From assembly GCF_018736065.1 (NCBI RefSeq), contig NZ_CP076128.1:3573501-3637500 (forward strand): 64,000 nucleotides of DNA. Direction: 5' to 3'. Each line of letters begins with the position of its first letter. Position 1 is the stretch's first letter. Below are positions 44,398 to 54,080 of this stretch, piece after piece. Made by a program: the position numbers and the translations under genes. This DNA comes from Flammeovirga kamogawensis. GTDB lineage: Bacteria > Bacteroidota > Bacteroidia > Cytophagales > Flammeovirgaceae. Under the pieces are notes generated by a model. The model was given only the letters and a program-made list of their open reading frames with translations. It did no database searches and was not told the origin of the DNA.

Positions 44398-44545
44398 CAA
44401 GTCAAAATGTCCTTTTTCACTGTCATTAGTATTTATTGTGGCTGACAAGGTGTCTTATCTTGGCAGTTAACTTACTAATAACTTGAAAGATAGCTGATGT
44501 AAATTATATATTTAGAGACAAAAGGAGACCAATAACTTGATAGAA

Positions 44546-45739
44546 TTACTGAGTGTTTAACTCTGAAACTGCCAACCAAGCCATAAGTCCAACACCAATT
44601 TTTAAAGCACTTTCATCAATATCAAAAGTTGGAGTGTGCACACTAGATACAATACCTTTTTCTTCGTTTCTCGTTCCTAATCTATAAAAACATGCGTCCA
44701 TCTCTTGAGAATAATAAGCGAAATCTTCAGCTGCTAACCATAAATCAAGATCAACAACATTTTCTTCTCCTAGATATTCAATTGCAGCAGCTTTATTTCT
44801 TTTAGTAAGTTCTGGTTCGTTTACTAAGAACGGATATCCTTTGCAGATATTCATATCAACAGACCCACCCATTGCTTCAGCAATGCCTTCTGCCATTTTT
44901 GTTATTTTCTCATGTGCTTCTGCTCTCCATTCTTCGTTCATTGTACGGAATGTACCTTGTACTTTCACTTCGTTTGGAATAACATTAGTAGCACCAATTG
45001 CTCTTACATCGCCAAAAGATAAAACAGATGGGATTTTTGGAGAAGCATATCTACTTACAATCTGTTGTAAAGCAATAATAATATGAGAAGTAATTACTAC
45101 TGGATCAATATTTTTTTCTGGCATTGCAGCATGCCCACCTTTACCTTTTACTGTAAAGTAAATTTCATCTGCAGAAGCCATATACATACCTTCTCTGAAT
45201 CCAACTTTTCCTGCATCAATAAAAGGCATTACATGCTGACCAATAATTTTAGTTGGGGCAGGGTTTTGTAATGCACCGTCTTTAATCATTAATGATGCTC
45301 CACCTGGTAATTTTTCTTCACCTGGCTGGAAAATTAATTTAATAGTACCTTCAAATTGATCTGTCAGTTTAGAAAGTACCTGTGCAACTCCTAAAAGAGA
45401 TGTTGTATGAACATCATGCCCACAAGCATGCATTACACCTTCATTTTTTGATTTGTAAGGAACGTCATTCGCTTCAATAATTGGTAAAGCATCCATATCT
45501 GCACGTAGTGCTATAGTTTTTTTATCAGGATTCTTACCTTTAATTAATGCAACAATACCTGTTTCTGCAACACCTTCTTGAGGTTCTAAACCATAACTTC
45601 TTAATTTATTTGCAACAAACTTAGCTGTCTCAAATTCTTGGTAGGATAACTCTGGATTAGCATGTAAATGATGTCTATTTGCTACAATTTCATCAATGTT
45701 TGTTGTAACAGCTTCTTTAATGCGTTCTTTTAAACTCAT
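44546..45739 (-). CDS. M20 family amidohydrolase (N-acyl amino acid / hippurate hydrolase type)
   Basis: The 397-residue cytoplasmic metallohydrolase cleaves N-acyl groups or peptides from amino acids. The motifs are NPELSYQEFETA, RADMDALPI, HACGHDVHTTSLLG (metal ligands), QPGEEKLPGGASLMI (catalytic Glu pair), the dimerisation-domain KGKGGHAAMP and the final metal His in SSVHTPTFDID. The gene is alone, with 93 bases to the permease gene upstream. Confidence 0.9.
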   Translation of the reverse strand: MSLKERIKEAVTTNIDEIVANRHHLHANPELSYQEFETAKFVANKLRSYGLEPQEGVAETGIVALIKGKNPDKKTIALRADMDALPIIEANDVPYKSKNEGVMHACGHDVHTTSLLGVAQVLSKLTDQFEGTIKLIFQPGEEKLPGGASLMIKDGALQNPAPTKIIGQHVMPFIDAGKVGFREGMYMASADEIYFTVKGKGGHAAMPEKNIDPVVITSHIIIALQQIVSRYASPKIPSVLSFGDVRAIGATNVIPNEVKVQGTFRTMNEEWRAEAHEKITKMAEGIAEAMGGSVDMNICKGYPFLVNEPELTKRNKAAAIEYLGEENVVDLDLWLAAEDFAYYSQEMDACFYRLGTRNEEKGIVSSVHTPTFDIDESALKIGVGLMAWLAVSELNTQ

Positions 45740-45832
45740 GACTTTTTCCGATTAATGTTTGTTGTTTGTGAAAGTTATGCCTTCCTCTAAATAAAATGTT
45801 ATTACAAAAATACGAAGAATGATTAGAAATAT

Positions 45833-47209
45833 TTATCTACGTGTGTTTTTAACGGCATTTCGAGAAGGTATAATTGAAGCAAGTACTGTAATTGTAGTTA
45901 CTGTAAGACAGATAATGACAAAGTCTTGCCAACGTGTTTCTACAGGGTAAGCATCAAGAATACCATTGTTAGCACCTGTACTAATCCACTTTAATTTTTC
46001 TTGAGCGATGCAAAATATATAGCCGGAAAGTAATCCGAAAATAGCTCCAGAAATAGCGACAAGACTTCCTTCAAATAAGAAAATTTTTCTAATCATTCCG
46101 TCTGTTGCTCCCATAGATTTAATGATATTCATGTCATGCCCTTTTTCAATAGAAAGCATTGCAAGGGCAAAGAAGACATTAAACGAAGCAATACCTAGAA
46201 TTAACGCGAACGTTCCGTAGGTAAAAAATTTTTCTATTTTTAGTGCTCTAAGAACTTGTGCTTGTTGCTCTGGTCTAGTTTTTATGATAAACTTATCACC
46301 TAGAACTTCTTGCAATCTCTTTTTAACCTTTTCAGGACTAGAATGATCATCGGTTTTTATTTCTAAACCGGTTCTTAGCTTTCCATAGTTCAATAATGAA
46401 TTGGCAAACCCTAGTGATACAATTACTGTAGATTGATCAAATTGAGGTTCTGCTACAAATACACCTCCTGCTTGGATGATTTTTTTATTGAATGCTTTTG
46501 AAGGGTCGAGTGATGCTTTTCCCTTTCTCTTAGGATACCAAAATTGTAAAGGGTGCATACTATCTCTTAATCTTAAACCAAGTTCTTGATACACCCCAGA
46601 GCCTACTAATGCATAACGTGTATCATTATTATATAGCGTGTTAGTACCTAAAACAACGGTAGTATCAATATGTGTTTGTTGAATAAAGTTTTCGCTAACC
46701 CCTTTCATTGTAACAACCTTTTGTTTGTTGTTGTAGAGTATTAAAACTTTATCCTCAATTATTTCTGTAATAGCCTGAACCCCTTCAACCTCTTCTATCT
46801 GATCTCTTAAAGACCAAGTATATGGAAAAGATTTACCTTCTTTTATCTCAATTTTTAATTCTGGGTTATGGCGATTGAACATACCTGTTAGTGTTCTTTC
46901 CATGCCGTTAAACAACGAAAGTACAATAACCAAAGCAGCAGTACCAAAACCAACACCTATCATGGCTATGTTAGAAAGGGTCTGAATAAAGTTCTGTCTG
47001 ATGAACTTCTCAGCCATACCTTTGTATGTTTTTCTAATCTTTTTAGGAGAGAAGGTGAAAAGAACACCAATTGCTTTCCCAATAAAGACTATAACTCCAA
47101 ATGTCATCTGTACCACCAAAACAATAAGCATTAATGATATGCTTTTTATATTTCTCTGTGATAAGAAATACCGTTTGGCAACAAAGAAAGGAAATCTCGA
47201 ATTTGACAT
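45833..47209 (-). CDS. FtsX-like ABC transporter permease (LolCE/MacB type)
   Basis: The 458-residue protein has one N-terminal transmembrane helix (about 22-50), a second near 80-105, a large periplasmic domain (about 105-325) and two or three helices at the end (FALILGIASFNVFFALAMLSIEKG, the FtsX domain signature with GATDGMIRKIFLFEGS). In its family it extracts lipoproteins or moves envelope components with an ATPase partner. No ATPase gene is adjacent. A good minus-strand promoter lies about 105-130 bases upstream. Confidence 0.85.
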   Translation of the reverse strand: MSNSRFPFFVAKRYFLSQRNIKSISLMLIVLVVQMTFGVIVFIGKAIGVLFTFSPKKIRKTYKGMAEKFIRQNFIQTLSNIAMIGVGFGTAALVIVLSLFNGMERTLTGMFNRHNPELKIEIKEGKSFPYTWSLRDQIEEVEGVQAITEIIEDKVLILYNNKQKVVTMKGVSENFIQQTHIDTTVVLGTNTLYNNDTRYALVGSGVYQELGLRLRDSMHPLQFWYPKRKGKASLDPSKAFNKKIIQAGGVFVAEPQFDQSTVIVSLGFANSLLNYGKLRTGLEIKTDDHSSPEKVKKRLQEVLGDKFIIKTRPEQQAQVLRALKIEKFFTYGTFALILGIASFNVFFALAMLSIEKGHDMNIIKSMGATDGMIRKIFLFEGSLVAISGAIFGLLSGYIFCIAQEKLKWISTGANNGILDAYPVETRWQDFVIICLTVTTITVLASIIPSRNAVKNTRR

Positions 47210-47555
47210 TTACATTTTTATTAGAAGTTATCACTGTTAATTTTGTGATCAGATTTATACATCAACAAAATTACTTTTAAAAAGATAAAGTGATAATCAT
47301 TTATATCTTGGCACAAAGTTAATGTTCGATATGAGATCTCAATATTTTTGTGAGATTAAGTTTTAATGATTTAAACAGATTCATCATATTTTTATGATTT
47401 ATATAAGCTGTGACTCTCTTTTTACTATTTTAAAAGAGGATTTATCATTAAAAAGTACCCTAATTAGTTTTACTGCAACTAGAGATGTTAAATTAATTAG
47501 AGCAGAAATCTGCATTAAATAAGGAATAGGTTAGCTACTACTTTTAATAAGTATA
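47210..47555. other. Divergent intergenic region
   Basis: This 346-base gap lies between the FtsX-type permease (leftward) and the WG-repeat gene (rightward). It contains the permease promoter at 47314-47342; no RNA gene or terminator is seen. Confidence 0.5.
47314..47342 (-). promoter_or_regulatory. Promoter of the FtsX-type permease gene
   Basis: On the minus strand, TTG (47342-47340) and TAACTTTG (47321-47314) are spaced 18 bases, matching Bacteroidota promoters. Confidence 0.5.
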
Positions 47556-50177
47556 ATGAAAATATATATACTGTTTTTACTTATTTGTCTTTTTCAGATA
47601 AATAAAGTTGATGCACAGACGTCTAAATCATTTTGGAAATTTGCTGATAAAGGTGAATATGAAAAAATAGAAAAGAAGTTAATTAAAGAATCCGATGAGT
47701 TAGATGGTAATGCAGTCTTAAACTATTTATGGGGGCTTTACTATGTGGAAAATAGCTTCAAATATAATTTAGATTCTTCTTATTTACACTTGCAAGAAGC
47801 AAAATTAAATTGGGAGAATGCTAATGAACAAACGCATGCTTTATGGGTAAAAAGCTATGTTCATATAGATTCTATTAGTTATTGGCTTAATAGGGTAGAA
47901 AAAATTGCTTTTGAAGAATCGATGTCTTCTTTTAAAGTGAGTGATTTTAATGATTATATCAAAAAATATCCAGAAGCTACTTATATACCTAGAGCAATAG
48001 AGTTAAAGGATAGTTTAAGTTTTGAAATTGCTAAAGAAGAACATAGTTATAAATCATATCAAGAATTTATAAAGAACCATCCAGAAGCAAAACAGAGGGA
48101 TTTAGCACAAGAACAATATGAGATTTTGGTTTATCATTCAAAAACAAAAGATGCTGATGAACATGCTTTAAATCGTTTTTTACTTGAACATCCAAACAAT
48201 AAATTTAAGAGTAAAGTAGAGGGACAAATTTATGAGTTACGCACAGAAAATAAATCAAAAAGTGACTATTTAAATTTTATAAGAGATTACCCAAATAGTA
48301 GTAAAATAGATGCTGCAATCACTCATTTGTGGTATTCTTCTGATAATAAAGATAGTATTTTTATCAATTACCCAACTTGGAAAAGTATTTCATATTATCA
48401 ATCACTCACTCTAGCCGAAAAACATACTATTTATCCAATTATTCAAGATGGTAAAGTATCATTTATGAATAATAAAGGGGAGGTAGTTTTAAATGATGAA
48501 TTTCTCAAAGCAAAGAAAATATACAATTGTAATGGAGTACAAACACCTTATATTGAAGCAGAAAAAGAATCGGGATACGGAGTAATTGATAGAAAAGGAA
48601 AAGTATTAATTCCATTTGAATATGAGAGTATTTCCTTTTTACCTGAAGGGTTGGCAGTTGTAAAAAAACAGGGTAAATATGGTATTTATGCTTTAAATGA
48701 AGAACAATGGATTCCTTGTATGTATGATCAGATTATGCAGATTAGTAATCGATTATTTGGTGTTAGAATAAAAAATAGGTGGGGAATAATCTCTGCAGAT
48801 GGAGTTCAGAAATTTCCGGTAGAGGCAGGTCAGTTGATTAAAATTGCAGAGAATACGCTTTTGATAATGAAAAAAGGGAGGTGGAATTACTTTTCTGAAG
48901 ATGCTATTTTTAATGAACAAATTAATACTGCTGATAGTGTATTTAAATACGAATCTTATAAAAGTTTAGAAGATCAATGGTTTTCCTTAAAAGAAGAAGG
49001 AAAGTGGGCCGTTTATTCTCCTAATGGAGAAAAGTGGACAGATAATTACGATTTAATTAAAGATGCTCCCTATAAGCAAGGTTGGTTAACACAGAACGAT
49101 ACTTTATGGCAACTACTTAATTATGATAACAAATTAAAAATTGATTCTCTTCTTCTTCCTGTTGTAAAAGAACAAGGAGTGATTTCTAGGTGGAAAGGTA
49201 AATGGCAGGCATATTCATGGTCTGGTGATAGCCTAGGAAATTACGTTGCAGATACTATTGCGTTTGATGGTAATACTATTGTAGCCTCGAAAGGAGGGAT
49301 AGATCATTTATACTTTAAAAATGGAGGAGATTTATTATTAAAGTCGTATACAAATTGGCACATTCAAAAAATCCAAAGAGATTCTACTGAAGAAATATTT
49401 ATTGGGGCAAAAAGCAAGAGGTATAAGAAGTTTGCTTTACTAAATGAAAAGGGAAATCAGATCATGACATCTCAATTTACAGACTTAACTGTAACACCAA
49501 ATGGTTTTGTTATTGCAAAATATGGAAATTGGTATTATTTGTATACAACGAAAGGAAAACGATTTTTTCAAGAAGGGTATTCTAATATCTATTATGAAGG
49601 TGAAACTTTTGTTTTGAAAAAGAATGGTAAATACGGGTTATATATTCCAAAAACCAATCAGAAAATAGCACCTCAATTTGATAGTAAATTAATTAAATCT
49701 ACCATTAAAAAAGATGGAGTTCCACAATGGTTAGGAAGTAAAAAAGGGAAAAAAGGATTATTTTCTTTTACAGATCATTCAACAGCAAAGTTTTATTATG
49801 AAGCTATCATTTTATTTGATAGTACATCTGTATTTATAAGAGAAGATAATATGTGGAAACTCTTAGATATAGAAAAAAATGATATCGCCTTAGTTTGTGA
49901 TAATTATAAAATAAAATCTTCAGAAGATGGTTTTACTTGGATTTTATATCAAAAAAATGAACAATATGGTGCGTACTCAATTAAATATGGAAATGTGATT
50001 TATCCCGAGTTTCTATCAATACAAAATATTGGTTCTAGGGAAGAACCTCTTTTTTTAGCAAAGCAGTTTATTAAGCAAGCAAAATTATATATTTTACTTT
50101 ATATAAATGAGCAAGGAAATGTTGTATATCAATCATTTTTAAATGAAAGTGAATTTAATCTTGTGGATTGTTATTGA
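47556..50177 (+). CDS. Secreted WG-repeat protein with helical N-terminal repeats
   Basis: The 873-residue exported protein has a signal peptide (1-21, ending VDAQ). Residues about 100-265 carry short helical repeats built around YIKKYPEAT, FIKNHPEAK, FLLEHPNNK and FIRDYPNSS, a TPR-like pattern. From about 275 to the end run many WG repeats (G-x-W/Y-G-hydrophobic-x5-G-x-hydrophobic-I-P), for example GYGVIDRKGKVLIPFEYESI, GKYGIYALN, RWGIISADG and GKYGLYIPK. WG repeats are thought to form solenoid or propeller-like binding surfaces; the ligand is unknown. It has no T9SS tail, so periplasmic location is likely. No operon partner is seen. Confidence 0.82.
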   Translation: MKIYILFLLICLFQINKVDAQTSKSFWKFADKGEYEKIEKKLIKESDELDGNAVLNYLWGLYYVENSFKYNLDSSYLHLQEAKLNWENANEQTHALWVKSYVHIDSISYWLNRVEKIAFEESMSSFKVSDFNDYIKKYPEATYIPRAIELKDSLSFEIAKEEHSYKSYQEFIKNHPEAKQRDLAQEQYEILVYHSKTKDADEHALNRFLLEHPNNKFKSKVEGQIYELRTENKSKSDYLNFIRDYPNSSKIDAAITHLWYSSDNKDSIFINYPTWKSISYYQSLTLAEKHTIYPIIQDGKVSFMNNKGEVVLNDEFLKAKKIYNCNGVQTPYIEAEKESGYGVIDRKGKVLIPFEYESISFLPEGLAVVKKQGKYGIYALNEEQWIPCMYDQIMQISNRLFGVRIKNRWGIISADGVQKFPVEAGQLIKIAENTLLIMKKGRWNYFSEDAIFNEQINTADSVFKYESYKSLEDQWFSLKEEGKWAVYSPNGEKWTDNYDLIKDAPYKQGWLTQNDTLWQLLNYDNKLKIDSLLLPVVKEQGVISRWKGKWQAYSWSGDSLGNYVADTIAFDGNTIVASKGGIDHLYFKNGGDLLLKSYTNWHIQKIQRDSTEEIFIGAKSKRYKKFALLNEKGNQIMTSQFTDLTVTPNGFVIAKYGNWYYLYTTKGKRFFQEGYSNIYYEGETFVLKKNGKYGLYIPKTNQKIAPQFDSKLIKSTIKKDGVPQWLGSKKGKKGLFSFTDHSTAKFYYEAIILFDSTSVFIREDNMWKLLDIEKNDIALVCDNYKIKSSEDGFTWILYQKNEQYGAYSIKYGNVIYPEFLSIQNIGSREEPLFLAKQFIKQAKLYILLYINEQGNVVYQSFLNESEFNLVDCY

Positions 50178-50483
50178 TTAAATATAATTGGGAAAAGAGC
50201 TATTGAAGTTACAAAACACTAAAGATATGTTAAATAATTCTTAAGAGTTCTTTATAATACTGCTTCTTGAATTTAATCATTGTTTTAAAAGGGTAGAATT
50301 TCATAAAATAGCATCACAATTGAACGAGGAAATTAATTGTATGATAAAAATATATATCGTCTTAGAGATTAACTAAACTATCAAGCACTATTAGAAATAG
50401 GTATTTATGTAGCTATTTTTTACTAGTAAATAGAAAAATTCTTACGATTAGAAGTTTGTCAGTAACTGTTTACAAATTAGAAT
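50178..50483. other. Intergenic gap with nothing recognised
   Basis: This 306-base AT-rich stretch between the WG-repeat and NhaD-type genes shows no terminator, promoter consensus or RNA that I can support. Confidence 0.45.
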
Positions 50484-51983
50484 ATGAAAAAGAAATTATT
50501 ACTTCTCCTAATGACCTTAAGCTTAGGTATGCTAGTAGGAGTATCGCCGGCTTTAGCGAGTGGAGGAGGACATCCTGAAGCGGCCCCATGGAGTGTTATT
50601 CCATTTGCTACACTTTTGATAATGATTGCTACAGGACCTCTTTTTTACGAGAAGTTTTGGCATCATAATTATCCAAAAGTTGCAGTAGGTTTAGCAGGTG
50701 CAGTAGTGTTATATTATATTTTCGGGTTACACAATACACATGCTCCAATCCACGCATTTTTCGAATATTTTCAGTTTATAGCTTTACTATCGGGGCTTTA
50801 TATTGCATCTGGTGGTATTATGATTAATGTAGATAAAAAAGGGACACCTTTAGTAAATACATTACTTTTAGCTTTTGGAGCTGTAATAGCAAATATTATC
50901 GGAACAACTGGTGCTTCAATGCTTCTTGTTAGACCATTTATGCGTCTAAATCAAGAGAGAATTCAACCTTACCATATTGTATTTTTCATATTTATTGTAA
51001 GTAATGTTGGTGGAGCATTAACTCCAATTGGAGATCCTCCGCTATTTTTAGGTTTTCTTAAAGGAGTGCCTTTTGAGTGGACACTTGTACATAGTTTACC
51101 TATGTGGGCTTTCACTATAACTTTATTATGTATTGTATTTTTCTTTGCTGATAAACGATTTATTAATAAAAGAAACCTACTGTTTGATGAAGAGGAAGGC
51201 AAGAAAGAATATACAAATAAGATAACAATTACGGGTAGTAAGAACTTTGCTTGGTTAGCAGTATTAGTTGGAGCAGTTTTCTTAGACCCTTCAAAAATTG
51301 GATGGCTTCCTGGTATTCTACAAACTCATGATGGCTTTTCTATTGGCTTCTTAGCAGATTTAGAGCATCATAAAGGAGCAACGCTATTTTCTTTCATTAG
51401 AGAGGTAATTATGCTTACTGTTGCATACCTATCATTTAAGCTTGCAGATCAAAAGGCCATTCAAGGTAATGAGTTTAATTTTGAACCAATTAGAGAAGTA
51501 GCCTTTATATTTATTGGTATTTTTGGAACGATGATGCCAGCCTTAGAATTAGTGGCCAATTTTGCTAAATCTCCAGAAGGAGCTGCATTAATTAACCACA
51601 ACTCTTTGTATTGGGCAACAGGAGCATTATCTGGAATATTAGATAACGCACCAACATACCTTAATTTCTTAACAGCTGCAATGGCTTCTAAAGGAGCGGA
51701 TATAGGTGTTGTTAGTGATGTAATTGATTTTACGAATGGTATTGTACAAGGAGCTCCAAACCATGAATCTGTTTTAGAATTGACAGCAATATCTGTTGCA
51801 GCAGTATTCTTTGGTGCAATGACGTATATAGGAAATGGACCAAACTTTATGGTAAAATCAATTGCTGAGCAATCAGGTGTTGAAATGCCTTCTTTCTTTG
51901 GTTACATTTTAAGATTTTCACTACCAATATTATTAAGTATTTTAATAATAGTTTGGTTGGTATTCTTTGCTTTTGCAGTATAG
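50484..51983 (+). CDS. NhaD-type sodium:proton antiporter
   Basis: The 499-residue inner membrane protein exchanges Na+ (or Li+) for protons, by family. A signal-like first segment (1-26, ALASGGGH) precedes about 11-12 helices. The signature segments are GTTGASMLLVRPFMRLN (about 138-154), NVGGALTPIGDPPLFLGFLKG (about 174-194), DNAPTYLNFL (about 385) and GAMTYIGNGPNFMVKSIA (about 450), the ion-transport superfamily blocks of NhaD. It is monocistronic with a strong terminator. It suits a marine organism. Confidence 0.9.
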   Translation: MKKKLLLLLMTLSLGMLVGVSPALASGGGHPEAAPWSVIPFATLLIMIATGPLFYEKFWHHNYPKVAVGLAGAVVLYYIFGLHNTHAPIHAFFEYFQFIALLSGLYIASGGIMINVDKKGTPLVNTLLLAFGAVIANIIGTTGASMLLVRPFMRLNQERIQPYHIVFFIFIVSNVGGALTPIGDPPLFLGFLKGVPFEWTLVHSLPMWAFTITLLCIVFFFADKRFINKRNLLFDEEEGKKEYTNKITITGSKNFAWLAVLVGAVFLDPSKIGWLPGILQTHDGFSIGFLADLEHHKGATLFSFIREVIMLTVAYLSFKLADQKAIQGNEFNFEPIREVAFIFIGIFGTMMPALELVANFAKSPEGAALINHNSLYWATGALSGILDNAPTYLNFLTAAMASKGADIGVVSDVIDFTNGIVQGAPNHESVLELTAISVAAVFFGAMTYIGNGPNFMVKSIAEQSGVEMPSFFGYILRFSLPILLSILIIVWLVFFAFAV

Positions 51984-52001
51984 TAAAAGCTCGATACTTT
52001 A

Positions 52002-52037
52002 AAACCTCTCATAATTTATATTGTGAGAGGTTTTTTT
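52002..52037 (+). terminator. Terminator of the NhaD-type gene
   Basis: AACCTCTCA (52003-52011) pairs with TGAGAGGTT (52024-52032), followed by TTTTT. Confidence 0.85.
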
Positions 52038-52094
52038 ATGCGTAAAAATTAATAGTTTTATACGATCTAAATGATATTTTTTAATCACAGTAAA

Positions 52095-53123
52095 ATGATA
52101 AAACAAATTAGTAAATATATATTCTTCGTTTTTAGCTCATTAATATTTATACAATGTGGCTCTAGCGATGAAAAAGAACTTCCTGATGTATCAGATATTA
52201 AAATAAATGTAGAGGTAAGACATTTAGAGCAAGAAATTTTTGCCCTTCAATCGAAAGATGAAATTGTAAAATACTTAATTGAAAACCCCGAAATAGAGAA
52301 AAAATATTTTTTACAGGCAGGGTTATATCCTAACAGACATTTTTTGGTAGAAGCAATTTGGGATTTTAGAAATAAAGCCGAAAATGATACTTTAAAAATG
52401 GATGCAGATAGAATTTTTGGAAACTTCGACGTACAGAAAAAAGAATTTGAGGAAGCGTTTAAGTATATCAAATATTATTATCCAGATTTTGTACCTCCTA
52501 AAGTATATACATCAATTTCTGGTTTTGCCAATTGGGGCTTTGGCGGAGACGTCTTAGATTTAGGTGATTTTATAGTTGTTGGACTTGATTATTTTGAAGG
52601 CCCAACAGCTTCTTTTGGTGTTCCAGAAGTCCCCTCTTATATAAGTAGAAGATATACTCCAGAACATTTAGTTCCCTTTTCTATTCAGATGCTGTCTAAT
52701 AGATTTAATAAGGTAAACCCTAATGATAGGTCTGTTTTGTCTCATATGATTGCATGGGGGAAAGCCTATGAGTTTGTAGACGATGTAATGCCTTATACTG
52801 CAGACTCTATAAAAACAGGGTATACAGCAAAAGAGCTAAAAGGGGTGATTTATAATGAAGGTTATATTTGGAGCCATTTTGTAGAAAATGAATTATTGTA
52901 TAAAACAGAACGAAGAACAGTAAAACGTTATGTTGATGATAGACCTGTAACATCAGAAATCTCTGGAGATAGCCCAGGAAGGTTAGGAAGATGGATAGGG
53001 TGGAAAATTGTGCAGAGTTACATGAAAACAAATTCAGAGATTACGTTGCCACAATTGATGGCAAATGATAATGCAGGTAAAATTCTTCAAAGGTCAAAGT
53101 ATAAACCTAAAAAGAGAAATTAA
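52095..53123 (+). CDS. gldB: Gliding motility lipoprotein GldB
   Basis: GldB is an outer membrane-associated lipoprotein required for gliding in flavobacteria and linked to T9SS function. From the ATG at 52095 the product has 342 residues with a lipoprotein signal (SLIFIQC, Cys21). Family blocks include VRHLEQEIFALQ, FGVPEVPSYISRRYTPEHLVPF, ENELLYKT and the C-terminal SPGRLGRWIGWKIVQSYM with SKYKPKK. An in-frame ATG at 52071 would add eight residues before the signal. gldC, often next to gldB, is not here. The protein fits with the T9SS cargo genes elsewhere in the window. Confidence 0.88.
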   Translation: MIKQISKYIFFVFSSLIFIQCGSSDEKELPDVSDIKINVEVRHLEQEIFALQSKDEIVKYLIENPEIEKKYFLQAGLYPNRHFLVEAIWDFRNKAENDTLKMDADRIFGNFDVQKKEFEEAFKYIKYYYPDFVPPKVYTSISGFANWGFGGDVLDLGDFIVVGLDYFEGPTASFGVPEVPSYISRRYTPEHLVPFSIQMLSNRFNKVNPNDRSVLSHMIAWGKAYEFVDDVMPYTADSIKTGYTAKELKGVIYNEGYIWSHFVENELLYKTERRTVKRYVDDRPVTSEISGDSPGRLGRWIGWKIVQSYMKTNSEITLPQLMANDNAGKILQRSKYKPKKRN

Positions 53124-53435
53124 CTAACTGATAATCTTTAAGAAAGTCAACAAATACTAGAGAAGTATAAACAATCTTAAATGATTATGACGAAGACTAA
53201 ATAATATTTATTATTGATATGTGATCATATAGTTATCCATTGAGTTATCAATCGTAAATACACAGGTAATTGTACTATGTTTTTATGATAAACCAAATAT
53301 ATTAATCACATAGAATATTATTGGTAAACGTTGATACTAATTCTACGTCTAGAAATATGATTTTACACCTTTTAAATTTCTAGAGTTGATACTTTCAATG
53401 TAACCAAAGGTATTATTTATATCCTCGTTTACTGA

Positions 53436-53475
53436 GCCTCCCATTTTGTTTTACGAAATGTGGAGGTTTTTTATA
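53436..53475 (+). terminator. Terminator, plus strand, downstream of gldB
   Basis: GCCTCCCATTTTG (53437-53449) pairs with CGAAATGTGGAGGT (53454-53467) with one bulge, followed by TTTTTT. Confidence 0.75.
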
Positions 53476-53477
53476 CC

Positions 53478-53515
53478 AAAAGGGTCAACCTCTTCAATTG
53501 AGATTGACCCTTTTT
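53478..53515. terminator. Bidirectional terminator at the end of the HPF gene
   Basis: AAAGGGTCAA (53478-53487) pairs with TTGACCCTTT (53504-53513), and runs of T or A flank both sides. It serves the minus-strand HPF gene and may also back up the plus-strand terminator. Confidence 0.8.
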
Positions 53516-53573
53516 AAACATCTTTTATGTATAATATACTTTTAGTCTATGTACATTTTAAAAGCATGGAGAA

Positions 53574-53888
53574 TTAAGCTCCAGATTTATCTAATAATTT
53601 TTCTTTAAATTTCTTTACTTGACGACGTAATGATTCAGTTGCATCATCTGTAGCTGCTTCGAATGATACTCCGTGTTTTTTAGCTACTAATGTATCACCA
53701 GGGATATTTAATTTAATCTCTACAACTTTGTTATCTCGACTATTGTCACTGTTTTTTTCTACTCTTAAGAAAACCTCTCCGTCAACGAATCGATCGTAAA
53801 AAGTTTCTAATTTATTTATTTTTGTTTCAATGAAATCAATTAATTTTTGATCTGCTGTGAAATGTATTGATTGGATGTCGAGTTTCAT
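53574..53888 (-). CDS. hpf: Ribosome hibernation-promoting factor, HPF/YfiA family
   Basis: The 104-residue short-type factor binds the ribosome between subunits in stationary phase and protects it. The beta-alpha-beta fold starts with IQSIHFTADQKLIDFIETKINKL and ends with the helix ATDDATESLRRQVKKFKEKL, as in the S30AE family. The long C-terminal extension of long HPFs is absent. It lies downstream of the xer gene on the same strand, a frequent order (xer-hpf) in this phylum. Confidence 0.93.
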   Translation of the reverse strand: MKLDIQSIHFTADQKLIDFIETKINKLETFYDRFVDGEVFLRVEKNSDNSRDNKVVEIKLNIPGDTLVAKKHGVSFEAATDDATESLRRQVKKFKEKLLDKSGA

Positions 53889-54080
53889 ATTTTTACTGTT
53901 TTAAAGTGTTATGAAAAGATTCAATTTTAAAAAAAAAGATGTTGTGTTATTACATTTAAAATGTACATTTTGGGCACCAAAAGAGGTGCGACTAAAAGCT
54001 CAAAATAACCGTTAACTTCTATTCTAATGTACGATTATTTTTTGACTTGGTTGTGTCAAAATCCCACATTTTACTAATTT

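Larger units (their letters stand above)
53124..53573. other. Gap with structured 3' region and two terminators
   Basis: About 300 bases after gldB contain no gene. An inverted repeat TCTAGAAAT...ATTTCTAGA (53348-53356 and 53376-53384) is flanked by two copies of GTTGATACT (53330-53338 and 53385-53393). Two terminators follow (53436-53475 and 53478-53515). The stretch may be a long gldB 3' untranslated region or hold a small RNA. Confidence 0.5.
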
